Notes: generated by a model not told the origin, from the letters alone. A stretch of DNA of 23,629 nt from AB-137-C09 sp964645625 (GCA_964645625.1 CAZYAI010000039.1:1-23629), one strand, 5' to 3'; positions 1 to 8,395 are shown, counted from the first letter of the stretch. Translations and numbers: made by a program.

Positions 1-8
1 CCGAGCTG

Positions 9-527
9 ATGCGCGCCCTACGATTGGCTAAAGACATCAATGATGTGCCTGCCATATTAGCGCGCCCATTGCATATGTACCGATTCAAAACAACATTATT
101 AAGTATGTTCGCTGATTCAATGGAAGAAGAAATATCACGCACGTTTGAAATGTCAGGACACTATACGTTAGCAGACCTCCATAGCGTCATCCAACGCTTG
201 TTTGATTGGGATGACGATCACATGTATGCGTTTTATATGAATAACAAACTATTTGATAGCACCTGTGAATACAAAGGTGCTCCCTCTTATGCTATGGAAG
301 AAGAAACATTCTCGTGGGAGAATAAACGTAGCGATAGGATTCAAATTCGAGACTTAGGTATTTCAGAAGGTCATAAGTTTTTGTATTGCTTTGATTTCGG
401 TGATGAAATACTGCATGAAATCGTACTGGAACAAACAAGACCGCTAGTCGAAGGCGAACCCTTAACGTGTTTAATCAATGAAACAGGTACACCGCCATCG
501 CAATACCCTTATAGTGATACATTGTAA
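9..527 (+). CDS. pRiA4b ORF-3-like protein, 5' end possibly outside the window
   Basis: This reads as a member of the plasmid pRiA4b ORF-3-like family, whose molecular function is unknown. Visible hallmarks are an opening strand MYRFKTTL (about residues 23-30), the segment YTLADLHSVIQRLFDWDDDHMYAF (given here only as its key residues: L-x-x-L-H then W-D-D-D-H, about residues 52-75), and the late motif FLYCFDFGDEILHEIVLE (about 123-140). All three match the family layout. The first 20 residues lie before the usual family start. The frame is open back to the window edge and no ribosome binding site can be judged, so the true start may lie upstream. It converges on the kinase gene, with 58 bases between the stops. 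Family membership is fairly sure; no role can be inferred from the neighbours. Confidence 0.7.
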   Translation: MRALRLAKDINDVPAILARPLHMYRFKTTLLSMFADSMEEEISRTFEMSGHYTLADLHSVIQRLFDWDDDHMYAFYMNNKLFDSTCEYKGAPSYAMEEETFSWENKRSDRIQIRDLGISEGHKFLYCFDFGDEILHEIVLEQTRPLVEGEPLTCLINETGTPPSQYPYSDTL

Positions 528-585
528 TCATTCAGGCTGCACAACGATGTTAAAACACCTCAAAGAACAATGACTAACGCATCCA

Positions 586-2841
586 TCAAAAGCCACCCTT
601 CCACCACGGCACGGTAGGTTTTTCTAACACCCTAAAAGATACATCAACCGTCTGTGTGCCAGCATTACTTCTGATTGTGATACGGTTTTCATAATACCCT
701 GGTGCTAGGTTTATGGTATCTACGGTCAATTGAAGAATGGTGGCTTTGCCTTCAAAATCAAAGGTATCAATCATTAAGCCTTCACTAAAACTTTGTAGGT
801 CAATCGTACCATGCAACCACCCCTGCCCTGCACCGCAAATGCGTAGTCGCTTGGTTTTAACCTCATCGTGTTGCAAGCTACCCAGCTTGATAAACTCAGG
901 CTGTACAATCATGCGTGGACGAGGGAGAACAGGGTTCATGAGGCGTAAAAAGGTATCCAGTAACACAGGGCTACTGATGGTGGAATCGAGTAATAATTGA
1001 TTCATTTCATCCGAGTCTTGAATATGAGAGCTGCCTTGTAGCCAAGCGGTGATCCAACCCGCTTTAAAGTAGGCTATACCTTTTTGCCAATGTTCATCAT
1101 CTTGAATGATGTAACGCGCCAACTCATCGGCTTCGAAAAAGTTTTGACCATCAAAGGGAAAGGGAAGGCTCGGGCAGAAATGCCACAAGACGCAATAACT
1201 GCCAATATTGGGTTGCTGCCAGTATTGCATGCGCACACGACGCAAAAACTTAATGTGTGGTTCACTGTCGATGGGCCAAACGGTTTGTAACCACGCTTCT
1301 AAACGTTGCGAAAAGATAAGTTTTGCCAACGGCGCAATAATTTTTTTACCATGCTTGCGGAACAATGGCATGAACGCTTCTGGTTCGCCAATTTCGCCCA
1401 ATGAACCAATGTTCAACGGCAAGGCAGGTTGCAAAATATAGCGCAAGGTGAATAGCGATAGCGCGGTTTGATGAGCGTTTTCTTTATACAAACACGCTAA
1501 CTTTTCGACCAATTCAGATGTTTTCGCACCCGCATGTTGCCCTGCCTCCAACCACGCGATGATTGCTTTGTTTACCCACGCCTGATTTAAGGCTTGATTA
1601 GGGTGTTCCAACACGCGGCATAGATCACCAAGGTTTTTGATACAGTTCTTGCCGATCATCAATGGTGCATGTGGATCAAGCACAAATGGCAGTTTAGCTA
1701 AAGCCTGTTGTGATTGTGTGCGGGCTAAATCCTCCAACTCGGCCACTGCCTGTGCTTGTTGGGGGTCAAAGTAATCAAACAGCCAACGTTGAATATCGCC
1801 ATGTAAAAGCTGTTGCAAAGCATCAATGTCATGTAAGCGGGTAGCCAATGCTGCCGGCGTGCTTGCCGCTGGTAAGGCTGGGTAAGGCTTTTTACCATCT
1901 TTGAGCATCACAGGTGTTGGAGCCAACCTTACAACTTCGCCATGCAGCCAGCCCATAGCTTCGCGATAGCCCCAGCGTTGTTCAGTGTTGTAATGCGTAA
2001 GCCCTGAAATCAGTGTGCAAAAAGGATCAGATAGTGATGAAGGAATCGGTATTTCTGCCCGTAAATGCGCGACTAAAATATCATTATTATTCATCCCTTG
2101 GAATGGCGTACGCCCGAGTAATAGGTGCAACAGCGTAATGCCAAGGGCATAATAATCAGTCATCGGACTGACTTCGTGGTGATTCAACAGTTCTGGTGAT
2201 GCATAATCCAAGGTTAAGCAGGTAGCTGTTTGGGTTAGGCGGACGGGTTGTTCGGCAATATCCAAATAAGAGCTGATACCAAAATCACCCAACATCATGC
2301 GCTGGCGTGTTGCATCGGCAAAAAACAGATTACTGGGCTTAATATCCCGATGAACAATACCTTCACCATGCAGGTATTGCAGCGCTGCCAAAACACCTGG
2401 TAAGTAACTGCGCAAACGAATTTCATCAATCGGCATGATGTCGCTGGCAACACCACCAGCACAGTAATCCAACACCTCATAAAAGCGTCCATGCCATTGC
2501 CCATAGTCCAAAATCGTCACGATATTGGGGTGCGCCAAGCCTTGCAAGCGGTCAATCACTTCAGCTTTAGGCCGCGCCTGTTGACGGTAGTATTTGATTA
2601 CGCGAGTGGTTTTGGCGATTTGGTCTTGGCATAGGAACACATCTGCCTCGCCTGATTCCGCCAGCGATTCCCCCTCGATCTGGTAACGCCCTGCAATACA
2701 CTGCCCCTGTGTCAACGAGGAGGAGGATGTGCTTGCAGCAAGGGTTTGCGTCTGACCTGCGATGAAACGCAGGGTAATGGGTTCAGCATCATCAGCACGA
2801 TGGTAGCGCATCGTGATGGGTTCGTTTTCACCTGTTCTCAT
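586..2841 (-). CDS. Serine/threonine protein kinase with long C-terminal extension
   Basis: A 751-residue Hanks-type (eukaryote-like) protein kinase that should transfer phosphate from ATP to Ser/Thr. The kinase domain spans about residues 53-300. The candidate ATP-binding lysine is K83 (VIKYY). The catalytic loop HRDIKPSN is at 164-171 with D166, and DFG is at 186-188. The activation-segment end reads YASPE (213-217). The glycine-rich loop is only partly recognisable. From about 320 to 650 the protein is helical and unlike anything I recognise. The last 90 or so residues look beta-rich (GTIDLQ, YYENRITIRS, VDVSFRVL), perhaps an immunoglobulin-like fold. No membrane segment is evident, so it is probably cytoplasmic. 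The N-terminus has a near-repeat, EPITMRY and EPITLRF. It diverges from dnaX. The start ATG has only a weak upstream AGTAGG. Confidence 0.85.
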   Translation of the reverse strand: MRTGENEPITMRYHRADDAEPITLRFIAGQTQTLAASTSSSSLTQGQCIAGRYQIEGESLAESGEADVFLCQDQIAKTTRVIKYYRQQARPKAEVIDRLQGLAHPNIVTILDYGQWHGRFYEVLDYCAGGVASDIMPIDEIRLRSYLPGVLAALQYLHGEGIVHRDIKPSNLFFADATRQRMMLGDFGISSYLDIAEQPVRLTQTATCLTLDYASPELLNHHEVSPMTDYYALGITLLHLLLGRTPFQGMNNNDILVAHLRAEIPIPSSLSDPFCTLISGLTHYNTEQRWGYREAMGWLHGEVVRLAPTPVMLKDGKKPYPALPAASTPAALATRLHDIDALQQLLHGDIQRWLFDYFDPQQAQAVAELEDLARTQSQQALAKLPFVLDPHAPLMIGKNCIKNLGDLCRVLEHPNQALNQAWVNKAIIAWLEAGQHAGAKTSELVEKLACLYKENAHQTALSLFTLRYILQPALPLNIGSLGEIGEPEAFMPLFRKHGKKIIAPLAKLIFSQRLEAWLQTVWPIDSEPHIKFLRRVRMQYWQQPNIGSYCVLWHFCPSLPFPFDGQNFFEADELARYIIQDDEHWQKGIAYFKAGWITAWLQGSSHIQDSDEMNQLLLDSTISSPVLLDTFLRLMNPVLPRPRMIVQPEFIKLGSLQHDEVKTKRLRICGAGQGWLHGTIDLQSFSEGLMIDTFDFEGKATILQLTVDTINLAPGYYENRITIRSNAGTQTVDVSFRVLEKPTVPWWKGGF

Positions 2842-2973
2842 GATCTATTGCCTACTTGGTATGCAAGGTCGCAGCTTTTTGCATGCGTTATCAATACTGC
2901 TAAGCTTGCGCAATATGTACAGGATATTTTATTCGCTGATTGAGCTTCAGTCTTACCAAGGTGGTATAACGCT

Positions 2974-4689
2974 ATGACCGATACTGGCTACCGTGTTTTA
3001 GCACGTCGTTGGCGACCACGCCGCTTTGATGAACTGATGGGGCAGGATGTCGTAGCGCGCACGCTCAAAAACACCTTGCAATCGGGTAATATTGCCCACG
3101 CTTATTTGCTAACAGGCATTCGCGGAGTGGGCAAAACGACCATTGCCCGACTGATGGCGATGGCGTTGAACTGCACCCAGCACGATGCCAACCATGAACC
3201 CTGTAATACCTGCGATAATTGCCAAGCCATTGCCCGTGGCTCGCACATGGATGTGGTGGAGATTGATGCTGCAAGTCATACAGGTGTCGATGACATGCGC
3301 GATATTCTTGATGCAGTGCGTTACCCACCGAATGGTTTAGCATACCGTATTTATATTATTGACGAAGTACACATGCTATCACGCAGTGCTTTTAACGCCT
3401 TGCTCAAAACCTTAGAAGAGCCGCCTGCACAGGTACTGTTTATTTTAGCCACCACCGATGTCGATAAACTGCCCATCACTGTGCGTTCGCGTTGCCAACG
3501 CTTTGATTTACGCCGTTTAACCGTGCCAGAAATCACCCAACAACTGCGTCATATTTTTGATGCCGAAGCAATCACCGCCGAAGATAGTGCATTACACGCA
3601 CTCGCCACTGCCGCTGATGGCAGCATGCGCGATGCGCTATCGTTGACCGAACGCGTGTTGGCATACACTGCGCAAGATCTACGCGCCGAAGATGTACAAC
3701 AATCCTTGGGCTTGCTTGGACCTGCCTTACCGCGTCAACTCACCGATGCCATTGTTGCAGGCGATGCCCAAGCAGGTTTGACCCTATTGCAACAAGCTTC
3801 GGCACAGGGTTACAGTGCGCGCCCTCTGCTGCTGGCATTAGCTGAATTGTGGCATCAAGCCTCATGCGTGCGGGTTAGCCCAGCCATGATGCAAAGCATC
3901 CACGACGAAGATCACCGTCAATGGCTGGATGAGTTGATTGCGCGCTGGAGTCATAGCGTATTGGATATGCACTATCAAATTTTGATTCATGGCATGCGTG
4001 ATTTGTCGTTGGTAGATGAACAATGTGGTGCCGAAATGATTGTGCTGCGACTCTGTTGCCTGCGCGCTTTGACAGGGGAGACAGCCCTACCCGCAAACAC
4101 CACCGCAGACGAAAAAAAAAAGCCCTTAGCCACGACCACAGCTAAAACAGCACCGAATCCACCTTCAGAAAGCATATCGCCCCCGCCACCAGAGGAAGTT
4201 CAAACACCCCAGCATGCCATGCCGTCAGAGGTCGCAAACGAGCAAACGCAAGCGGACATACAAGCAGAAGCCACAGCACCGCTATTGCCAGCAGTATCCG
4301 CAGGGCATGGTTATGATTCTTGGGAAGCTGTGGTCAATGCCTATGCCGAAGTAAACCCCAGCATGACAGCGATGATGGAGCATGTGGTGTGTACCGCCTT
4401 TGGCGACACCGTGCGTTTGAGTTTGGACACTCACCACCAACGCGCCATGCCACAGCCCGAGCGCGTCGCCTTTGAACAATGGTTAGGGCGCAATGTAATT
4501 TGGGATACCCGTCATCATGATAACGATGCCGTAAGTATTTCAACGCAACGGCAGCAACAGCAAGAACGTGAAACCCGTCACCGCTGGGAACACGCCCGCC
4601 AAGATCCACACCTGCAAGCACTGATGCAAACCCTAAACGCGACCCTAGTAGACGTATTACCCGCAGGGCATGAAGAGGCTGGTGAATAG
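2974..4689 (+). CDS. dnaX: DNA polymerase III subunit gamma/tau
   Basis: DnaX is the ATPase motor of the clamp loader that puts the beta sliding clamp on DNA; its long form (tau) also tethers polymerase cores at the fork. The 571-residue product opens with the family sequence YRVLARRWRPRRFDELMGQ. It has Walker A GIRGVGKTT (48-56), four zinc cysteines (C67, C77, C80, C83), DEVH (130-133) and sensor SRC (172-174). Residues from about 375 to 430 form a Pro/Ala/Thr/Glu-rich linker, followed by a tau-specific C-terminal domain. A run of ten A (4112-4121) lies in the linker and could give a short gamma form. An AAGGTGG stands 9 bases before the ATG. The usual neighbours ybaB and recR do not follow; an AMP-binding gene does, after about 120 bases. 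Confidence 0.97.
   Translation: MTDTGYRVLARRWRPRRFDELMGQDVVARTLKNTLQSGNIAHAYLLTGIRGVGKTTIARLMAMALNCTQHDANHEPCNTCDNCQAIARGSHMDVVEIDAASHTGVDDMRDILDAVRYPPNGLAYRIYIIDEVHMLSRSAFNALLKTLEEPPAQVLFILATTDVDKLPITVRSRCQRFDLRRLTVPEITQQLRHIFDAEAITAEDSALHALATAADGSMRDALSLTERVLAYTAQDLRAEDVQQSLGLLGPALPRQLTDAIVAGDAQAGLTLLQQASAQGYSARPLLLALAELWHQASCVRVSPAMMQSIHDEDHRQWLDELIARWSHSVLDMHYQILIHGMRDLSLVDEQCGAEMIVLRLCCLRALTGETALPANTTADEKKKPLATTTAKTAPNPPSESISPPPPEEVQTPQHAMPSEVANEQTQADIQAEATAPLLPAVSAGHGYDSWEAVVNAYAEVNPSMTAMMEHVVCTAFGDTVRLSLDTHHQRAMPQPERVAFEQWLGRNVIWDTRHHDNDAVSISTQRQQQQERETRHRWEHARQDPHLQALMQTLNATLVDVLPAGHEEAGE
4112..4122 (+). promoter_or_regulatory. Probable slippage site in dnaX for gamma/tau
   Basis: Ten consecutive A followed by G in dnaX contain the heptamer A AAA AAG in the zero frame (4116-4122), as at the E. 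coli dnaX frameshift site. A shift to -1 (or one extra A in the transcript) reaches TAA at 4143-4145, giving about 390 residues. A shift to +1 reaches TAG at 4127-4129. The end point just after the ATPase/clamp-loader part is what a gamma subunit needs. A weak hairpin follows (4126-4130 with 4141-4145). The nearest Shine-Dalgarno-like GGGGAG is about 30 bases upstream, too far to act as in E. coli, so transcriptional slippage is as likely as ribosomal frameshifting. Confidence 0.6.
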
Positions 4690-4812
4690 CTTAGGGAATC
4701 TTGAAAACCTCAAGTAGGCGAAGTACTCACAGGCACACTTTTCTAACACCCTGTGCGATAAAACAGCCCCTAGATCAGATCCATTTGATCAAAAATAACA
4801 ACGGAGCCGATC

Positions 4813-6306
4813 ATGAATGACAGCCTTGTATTACGTGCTTTAGCGCAGCATGCCGAGCAGCGCGCTAGCCACCTTGCGATTGAGACCTTAGATGGCTCGC
4901 TAGACTATGCCACCTTGCAGGGTGCAGTTGATGCCTTGGCAGAGCAACTCAAACACCATGACTGCCAGCATATTGCCTTGCTGATGGACAATAGCCCTGC
5001 GGTGGTGATTGCTGATTTGGCGGTATTGGCAGCGCAACGTTTGTGTGTGCCTGTACCGTTGTTTTTTAGTCCTGCACAGATGCAGCACTTATTGTGCAAT
5101 GCTGGGATTGATACCATCGTGACCGACATGCCCGAGGCAATGCTCGCCTTGTTAGGCACTCAGCTTATTGCCCATGAAGCACTAACGGTGGCTGGGAAAC
5201 AGCTTAGCCTGTTGCGTTTGCAACACAGCACAGTGGTGATTCCGCAAGGCTGCCACAAGATCACCTACACCTCTGGCTCGACGGGCGAGCCCAAGGGCGT
5301 GTGTTTGTCTCAGCAAAGTATGGAGCAGGTGGCGCAGTCCTTATGCCAAGCATCGCAAGCAAGTGCGGATGAACGCCATCTTTCGATGTTGCCGTTTGCC
5401 ACCTTGCTGGAAAACATCGGTGGCGTTTATACCGTGCTATTAAGCGGTGCAACGCTGATTATGCCACCATTGGCTGCCTGTGGTTTGCGTGGTTCATCTG
5501 CTTTGGATGTAGGGCAATTCGTCCGCGTATTGTGTGAGAGCAAAGCAAGCAGTTGCATTCTGATTCCGCAGATGTTGCAAGCCTTGATCGCTGCTATACA
5601 ACAAGGCATGCCCACACCGCAGCACTTGCGTTATATTGCTGTGGGTGGTGCGCCAGTTGCGCCTGCGTTATTGCAGCAGGCTGCGAGTTTGAAATTGCCT
5701 GTGTATGAAGGTTATGGCTTATCTGAAGCCAGCAGTGTGGTAACGGTGAACCGTCCTGATGCCAACCGCCCAGGCAGTGTTGGTCAAGTATTGCCGCATG
5801 TGCAATTACACATCAACGAAGCAGGGGATATCGCGCTGACAGGGTCTGTATTCCTCGGCTATTTGGGTGATACGGCCGTAGCTGATACCATGTTGGAAAC
5901 AGGCGATGTGGGTTATTTGGACGAAGATGGCTACCTTTACCTTGTCGGACGTAAAAAGCATATATTTATTACCGCATTTGGGCGCAATGTATCGCCTGAA
6001 TGGGTGGAGCGTGAGTTGTTGTTGGAGCTACCGATTGCCCAAGCTTGTGTCTTTGGCGAAGCACGTCCTTTCAATACCGCCATCATCGTTGCCCGCGACA
6101 ATGCCAGCGATGAGGCAGTGCAAGAAGCGATTAACCGTGCCAATGACCGTTTACCCGATTATGCACAAGTACACCGTTGGATTCGCGCAGCAGAACCCTT
6201 CACGATTGCCAATCAACAATGGACAGGCACAGGTCGCCCGCGTCGCCAGCATATTCAACAGCATTATCAATCATTGTTGGATGAGCAATGGAATAAAGGA
6301 AGATAA
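4813..6306 (+). CDS. AMP-binding adenylate-forming enzyme (acyl-CoA synthetase-like)
   Basis: A 497-residue member of the ANL superfamily, which activates a carboxylate with ATP to an acyl-adenylate and usually passes it to CoA. Visible are the P-loop-like motif YTSGSTGEPKG (about residues 151-161), the YEGYGLSEAS motif that binds the adenylate, the ETGDVGYLDEDGYLYLVGRKK stretch (the A7/A8 region, key residues T-G-D and G-R-K-K), and a C-terminal domain. The end reads TGTGRPRR, where most relatives have a G-K-[ILV]-x-R motif; R475 stands where the A10 lysine would be expected. The substrate cannot be told. GGAG sits 6 bases before the ATG. It follows dnaX in the same direction; whether they share a transcript is unclear. 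Confidence 0.85.
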   Translation: MNDSLVLRALAQHAEQRASHLAIETLDGSLDYATLQGAVDALAEQLKHHDCQHIALLMDNSPAVVIADLAVLAAQRLCVPVPLFFSPAQMQHLLCNAGIDTIVTDMPEAMLALLGTQLIAHEALTVAGKQLSLLRLQHSTVVIPQGCHKITYTSGSTGEPKGVCLSQQSMEQVAQSLCQASQASADERHLSMLPFATLLENIGGVYTVLLSGATLIMPPLAACGLRGSSALDVGQFVRVLCESKASSCILIPQMLQALIAAIQQGMPTPQHLRYIAVGGAPVAPALLQQAASLKLPVYEGYGLSEASSVVTVNRPDANRPGSVGQVLPHVQLHINEAGDIALTGSVFLGYLGDTAVADTMLETGDVGYLDEDGYLYLVGRKKHIFITAFGRNVSPEWVERELLLELPIAQACVFGEARPFNTAIIVARDNASDEAVQEAINRANDRLPDYAQVHRWIRAAEPFTIANQQWTGTGRPRRQHIQQHYQSLLDEQWNKGR

Positions 6307-6317
6307 AGGTGTAATGA

Positions 6318-6374
6318 GCAACATGCAGAATGCACAGCGTGCATTAGAGGGAGGGGGAGGGTTCTGCATGTTGC
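6318..6374. repeat. Nested inverted repeat just after the acyl-CoA synthetase-like gene
   Basis: The 13-base arm at 6318-6330 (gcaacatgcagaa) is perfectly complemented by 6362-6374. Inside lies a second hairpin, aatgcac (6329-6335) and gtgcatt (6339-6345) around a 3-base loop, followed by a purine tract with three G-runs (about 6346-6360). The outer stem begins 12 bases after the stop codon at 6306. There is no T-run after it, so it is not a standard terminator; an mRNA 3'-end stabiliser or a remnant element is possible. Confidence 0.55.
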
Positions 6375-6507
6375 CCATCACGTTCGAGTCAGTGCGAATT
6401 CAACCGCTTTTTTGGTATTACCACAATCGCAAGTTCTTGCGATATGATTGGTCTTTTTTAACTCTATAAGGCGCGCATTTGTTGCAATCGAGAGCATAAG
6501 TGCCAAT

Positions 6508-6574
6508 TGGATGCCGCATCAAGTGCGGCATGACCGAAGAAAACCACGTCATTGCGGATTTGATCCGTAATCCA
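6508..6574. repeat. Pair of inverted palindromic intergenic repeat units
   Basis: Unit one (6508-6534) contains a perfect hairpin, tgccgca (6512-6518) and tgcggca (6524-6530). Unit two (6548-6574) is an imperfect reverse complement of unit one, differing at about 7 of 27 positions. This layout, with the phrase gcatcaagtgcgg and its partner ggatttgatccg, resembles dispersed palindromic repeats found between genes in many proteobacteria. They are non-coding and occur between convergent genes here. Confidence 0.6.
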
Positions 6575-6712
6575 GAGAACAGACGCAAGACTGGATATTA
6601 AATCAACTGACACATACTGAGTTTTTAGATAACGGTGCTATTTAATCCATACCGTACAAAAAAAGTTCCATATCTTGCGTAACATCAGCTACTTACTGAA
6701 ACAACGTTTTTG

Positions 6713-7990
6713 CTATTTCGACCAAGCGGGATCAGAAGCGTCCATCTCACTTGATGTAATGGCACGTGGACTGCCGCCCCACGTGGGAACCATATAGACC
6801 CGACGGCGATGATGATCTTCTGCTGAATACAAAATCATCTGCCCATTGGGTGACCATGTGGGGGATTCAATGCGACTTCCTGTTGCTAAATAACGCACAT
6901 CACTACCATCAACATCAATGGTCGCAACAGCATATTGCCAGTTCTTTTGGGAAATAATGGCAATGCGATCACCTTTGGGTGACCACACAGGCGAAGTATT
7001 GTAATAGCCTTGGGTACTTACACGTATGGCAGAGCCGCCAGTGAATGCTTTTTTATACACTTGTGGTGAACCACTGCGACTGCTCGCAAAAGCGATCCAT
7101 TGACCATCGGGTGACCATGTGGGGGTGGTATCAATACCGCGATCATGGGTGAACTGTCGCCATTTTTTGGTGTGGGTGTCGTAAATGAAAATCTCAGGGT
7201 TGCCCGTGTACGATAATGACGCTGCGATATAACGCCCATCTGGGGAGTATTCTGGCGTACTATTTAAGCCTTTGAAGGTACCGAACGGCTCACGTTTGCC
7301 TGTGCGCAGGTCAAAGGTTTCTAGCTGAGGGCGATTGCCAACATAAGTATTCAATGCCACGGTATGACCGTCTGGTGACCAGTCGGGCGACAACAACAAG
7401 GTGAAATTATGCCCCACTGTTTGCAGGTTATAACCATCTTGATCCATGTACATAAGGTCAGAGTATTGCCCACTTTTACGTACAAACACCACGTGCGTGT
7501 CAAAATGACCTGGGATGTCTAAAGCAGCTTGGTAAGCTACATTAGCACTTTGATGACCCAAACGACGTAGGCCGTGGGCATTAGTGCTAAGGGTTTTCAC
7601 CGCTAAAATTTTGCGTTGTAAGACTTGGTACACGCGTATATCAATACGCCAACCTGAAGCACTATGATTCAACTTCCCCGCGACCAAAATATCACTGCCT
7701 ATGGTGCTCCAATCGGAGTAATCAATGTGTTGAAAAACATCGTTAGCCGATGCCAAAAAAGCCAACGCATTGAGGCTCTTAAACGATTGGCTGGAGACTA
7801 AATCATGGCTGATTACGCTTTGCACCAGTTTGGCTTCTTGTTGCCATTGCGCAGGGGCATCAATCACCACTGCCACATGCAAGGGCTTGAAATCACCCTG
7901 ATAAATTTCAAATTCCACCGCCGCAGCGATGTTGGCACTGCACAGAAACAGTACGCTGTAAAGGAAATGGGTAAAACGACGAATATTCAT
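6713..7990 (-). CDS. tolB: Periplasmic beta-propeller protein TolB
   Basis: TolB is the periplasmic partner of Pal and TolA in the Tol-Pal system, which keeps the outer membrane attached during division. Starting at the ATG ending at 7990 gives 425 residues, close to the usual 430, and places a signal peptide at the N-terminus (NIRRFTHFLYSVLFLCSA, cut after an A-A-A region). The open frame extends 53 codons further upstream but would then overlap the cupin gene and bury the signal peptide. An alpha/beta N-terminal domain is followed by TolB propeller repeats with recurring WSPDG, YSPDGRYIA, WSPDGQWIAF and WSPNGQMILY motifs. tolQ, tolR, tolA and pal are not adjacent, which is unusual. No clear ribosome binding site is visible. 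Confidence 0.9.
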   Translation of the reverse strand: MNIRRFTHFLYSVLFLCSANIAAAVEFEIYQGDFKPLHVAVVIDAPAQWQQEAKLVQSVISHDLVSSQSFKSLNALAFLASANDVFQHIDYSDWSTIGSDILVAGKLNHSASGWRIDIRVYQVLQRKILAVKTLSTNAHGLRRLGHQSANVAYQAALDIPGHFDTHVVFVRKSGQYSDLMYMDQDGYNLQTVGHNFTLLLSPDWSPDGHTVALNTYVGNRPQLETFDLRTGKREPFGTFKGLNSTPEYSPDGRYIAASLSYTGNPEIFIYDTHTKKWRQFTHDRGIDTTPTWSPDGQWIAFASSRSGSPQVYKKAFTGGSAIRVSTQGYYNTSPVWSPKGDRIAIISQKNWQYAVATIDVDGSDVRYLATGSRIESPTWSPNGQMILYSAEDHHRRRVYMVPTWGGSPRAITSSEMDASDPAWSK

Positions 7991-8030
7991 AGCCAGTGTT
8001 CTAGCGCAAGCGGTGATGAATGCAAGTGCA

Positions 8031-8312
8031 TTAGTCAGGAAGCGTGGAGAAGTGTCCGCGAAACGGCTGAAGGACTTCCCAAAACGAGGCTCTATCTTTG
8101 GGCAAAGTGATGAAGTCCCCCTGAGAAAGCGTGATTTCATCATCCCCACTGACGGTAATCAAAACCTTACCTTCCAACACATAGCAGGACTCATCGGTAT
8201 AATAGTAACATGGAAAGCTACCTTCTGATGCTTCATAGCTTGGCCATTGCAAAATACTTTCTTGATCCAGCCAATCAGATGTTACTTGCCTAATGACATT
8301 AATTTCACTCAC
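8031..8312 (-). CDS. Small cupin-domain protein
   Basis: A single-domain cupin of about 93 residues, a small beta-barrel. The core reads YYTDESCYVLEGKVLITVSG, then ITLSQGDFITLPKD; the stretch around CYVLEG and GDFITLP matches the two conserved cupin motifs of the EutQ/ureidoglycine-aminohydrolase-like group (DUF861 type). The glutamate of motif one is present, but the usual metal histidines are not obvious. The annotated frame can begin at 8339 (ATG) or 8327, but the best start is the GTG ending at 8312, because GGAGA stands 6 bases before it. It lies 40 bases before tolB on the same strand and may share its transcript. Function unknown. Confidence 0.8.
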   Translation of the reverse strand: MSEINVIRQVTSDWLDQESILQWPSYEASEGSFPCYYYTDESCYVLEGKVLITVSGDDEITLSQGDFITLPKDRASFWEVLQPFRGHFSTLPD

Positions 8313-8338
8313 AACTATTCTCTCCATAACGAGCAACA

Positions 8339-8369
8339 TTGACCATACATGACAGTATGACAGGATACG
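8339..8369 (+). promoter_or_regulatory. Possible promoter of tRNA-Gly
   Basis: TTGACC at 8339-8344 is a good -35 element. A weak -10 (GGATAC or GATACG near 8363-8369) follows at 18-19 bases. A start near 8375 would give a short leader before the tRNA at 8396. The -10 match is poor, so this is tentative. Confidence 0.35.
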
Positions 8370-8395
8370 GCGCAGACGGTTGCTATCGTCGTTAA

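Larger units (their letters stand above)
6307..6712. other. Repeat-rich intergenic region between convergent genes
   Basis: No convincing gene is present. The region holds a nested inverted repeat (6318-6374), a small hairpin (6426-6443, atcgcaa/ttgcgat around a 4-base loop) with a T-rich stretch about 9 bases further on, and a pair of inverted palindromic units (6508-6574). The genes on both sides converge here, so terminators for both are expected, but none has the classical hairpin plus immediate T-run. A long open frame that runs in from within the adenylate-forming gene (5906-6469) is a shadow. Confidence 0.6.

Noticed and set aside
6346..6360. A G-quadruplex in the purine tract of the nested repeat
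   Set aside because: Only three separate runs of three or more G are present, one short of the usual motif.
5906..6469. A 187-codon plus-strand frame running past the end of the acyl-CoA synthetase-like gene
   Set aside because: The first 400 bases are out of frame within a well-supported gene, and the tail runs through the nested inverted repeat. No ribosome binding site or motif.
7990..8149. The 53-codon upstream extension of tolB
   Set aside because: It overlaps the cupin gene and would put a basic, non-secretory stretch before an evident signal peptide.
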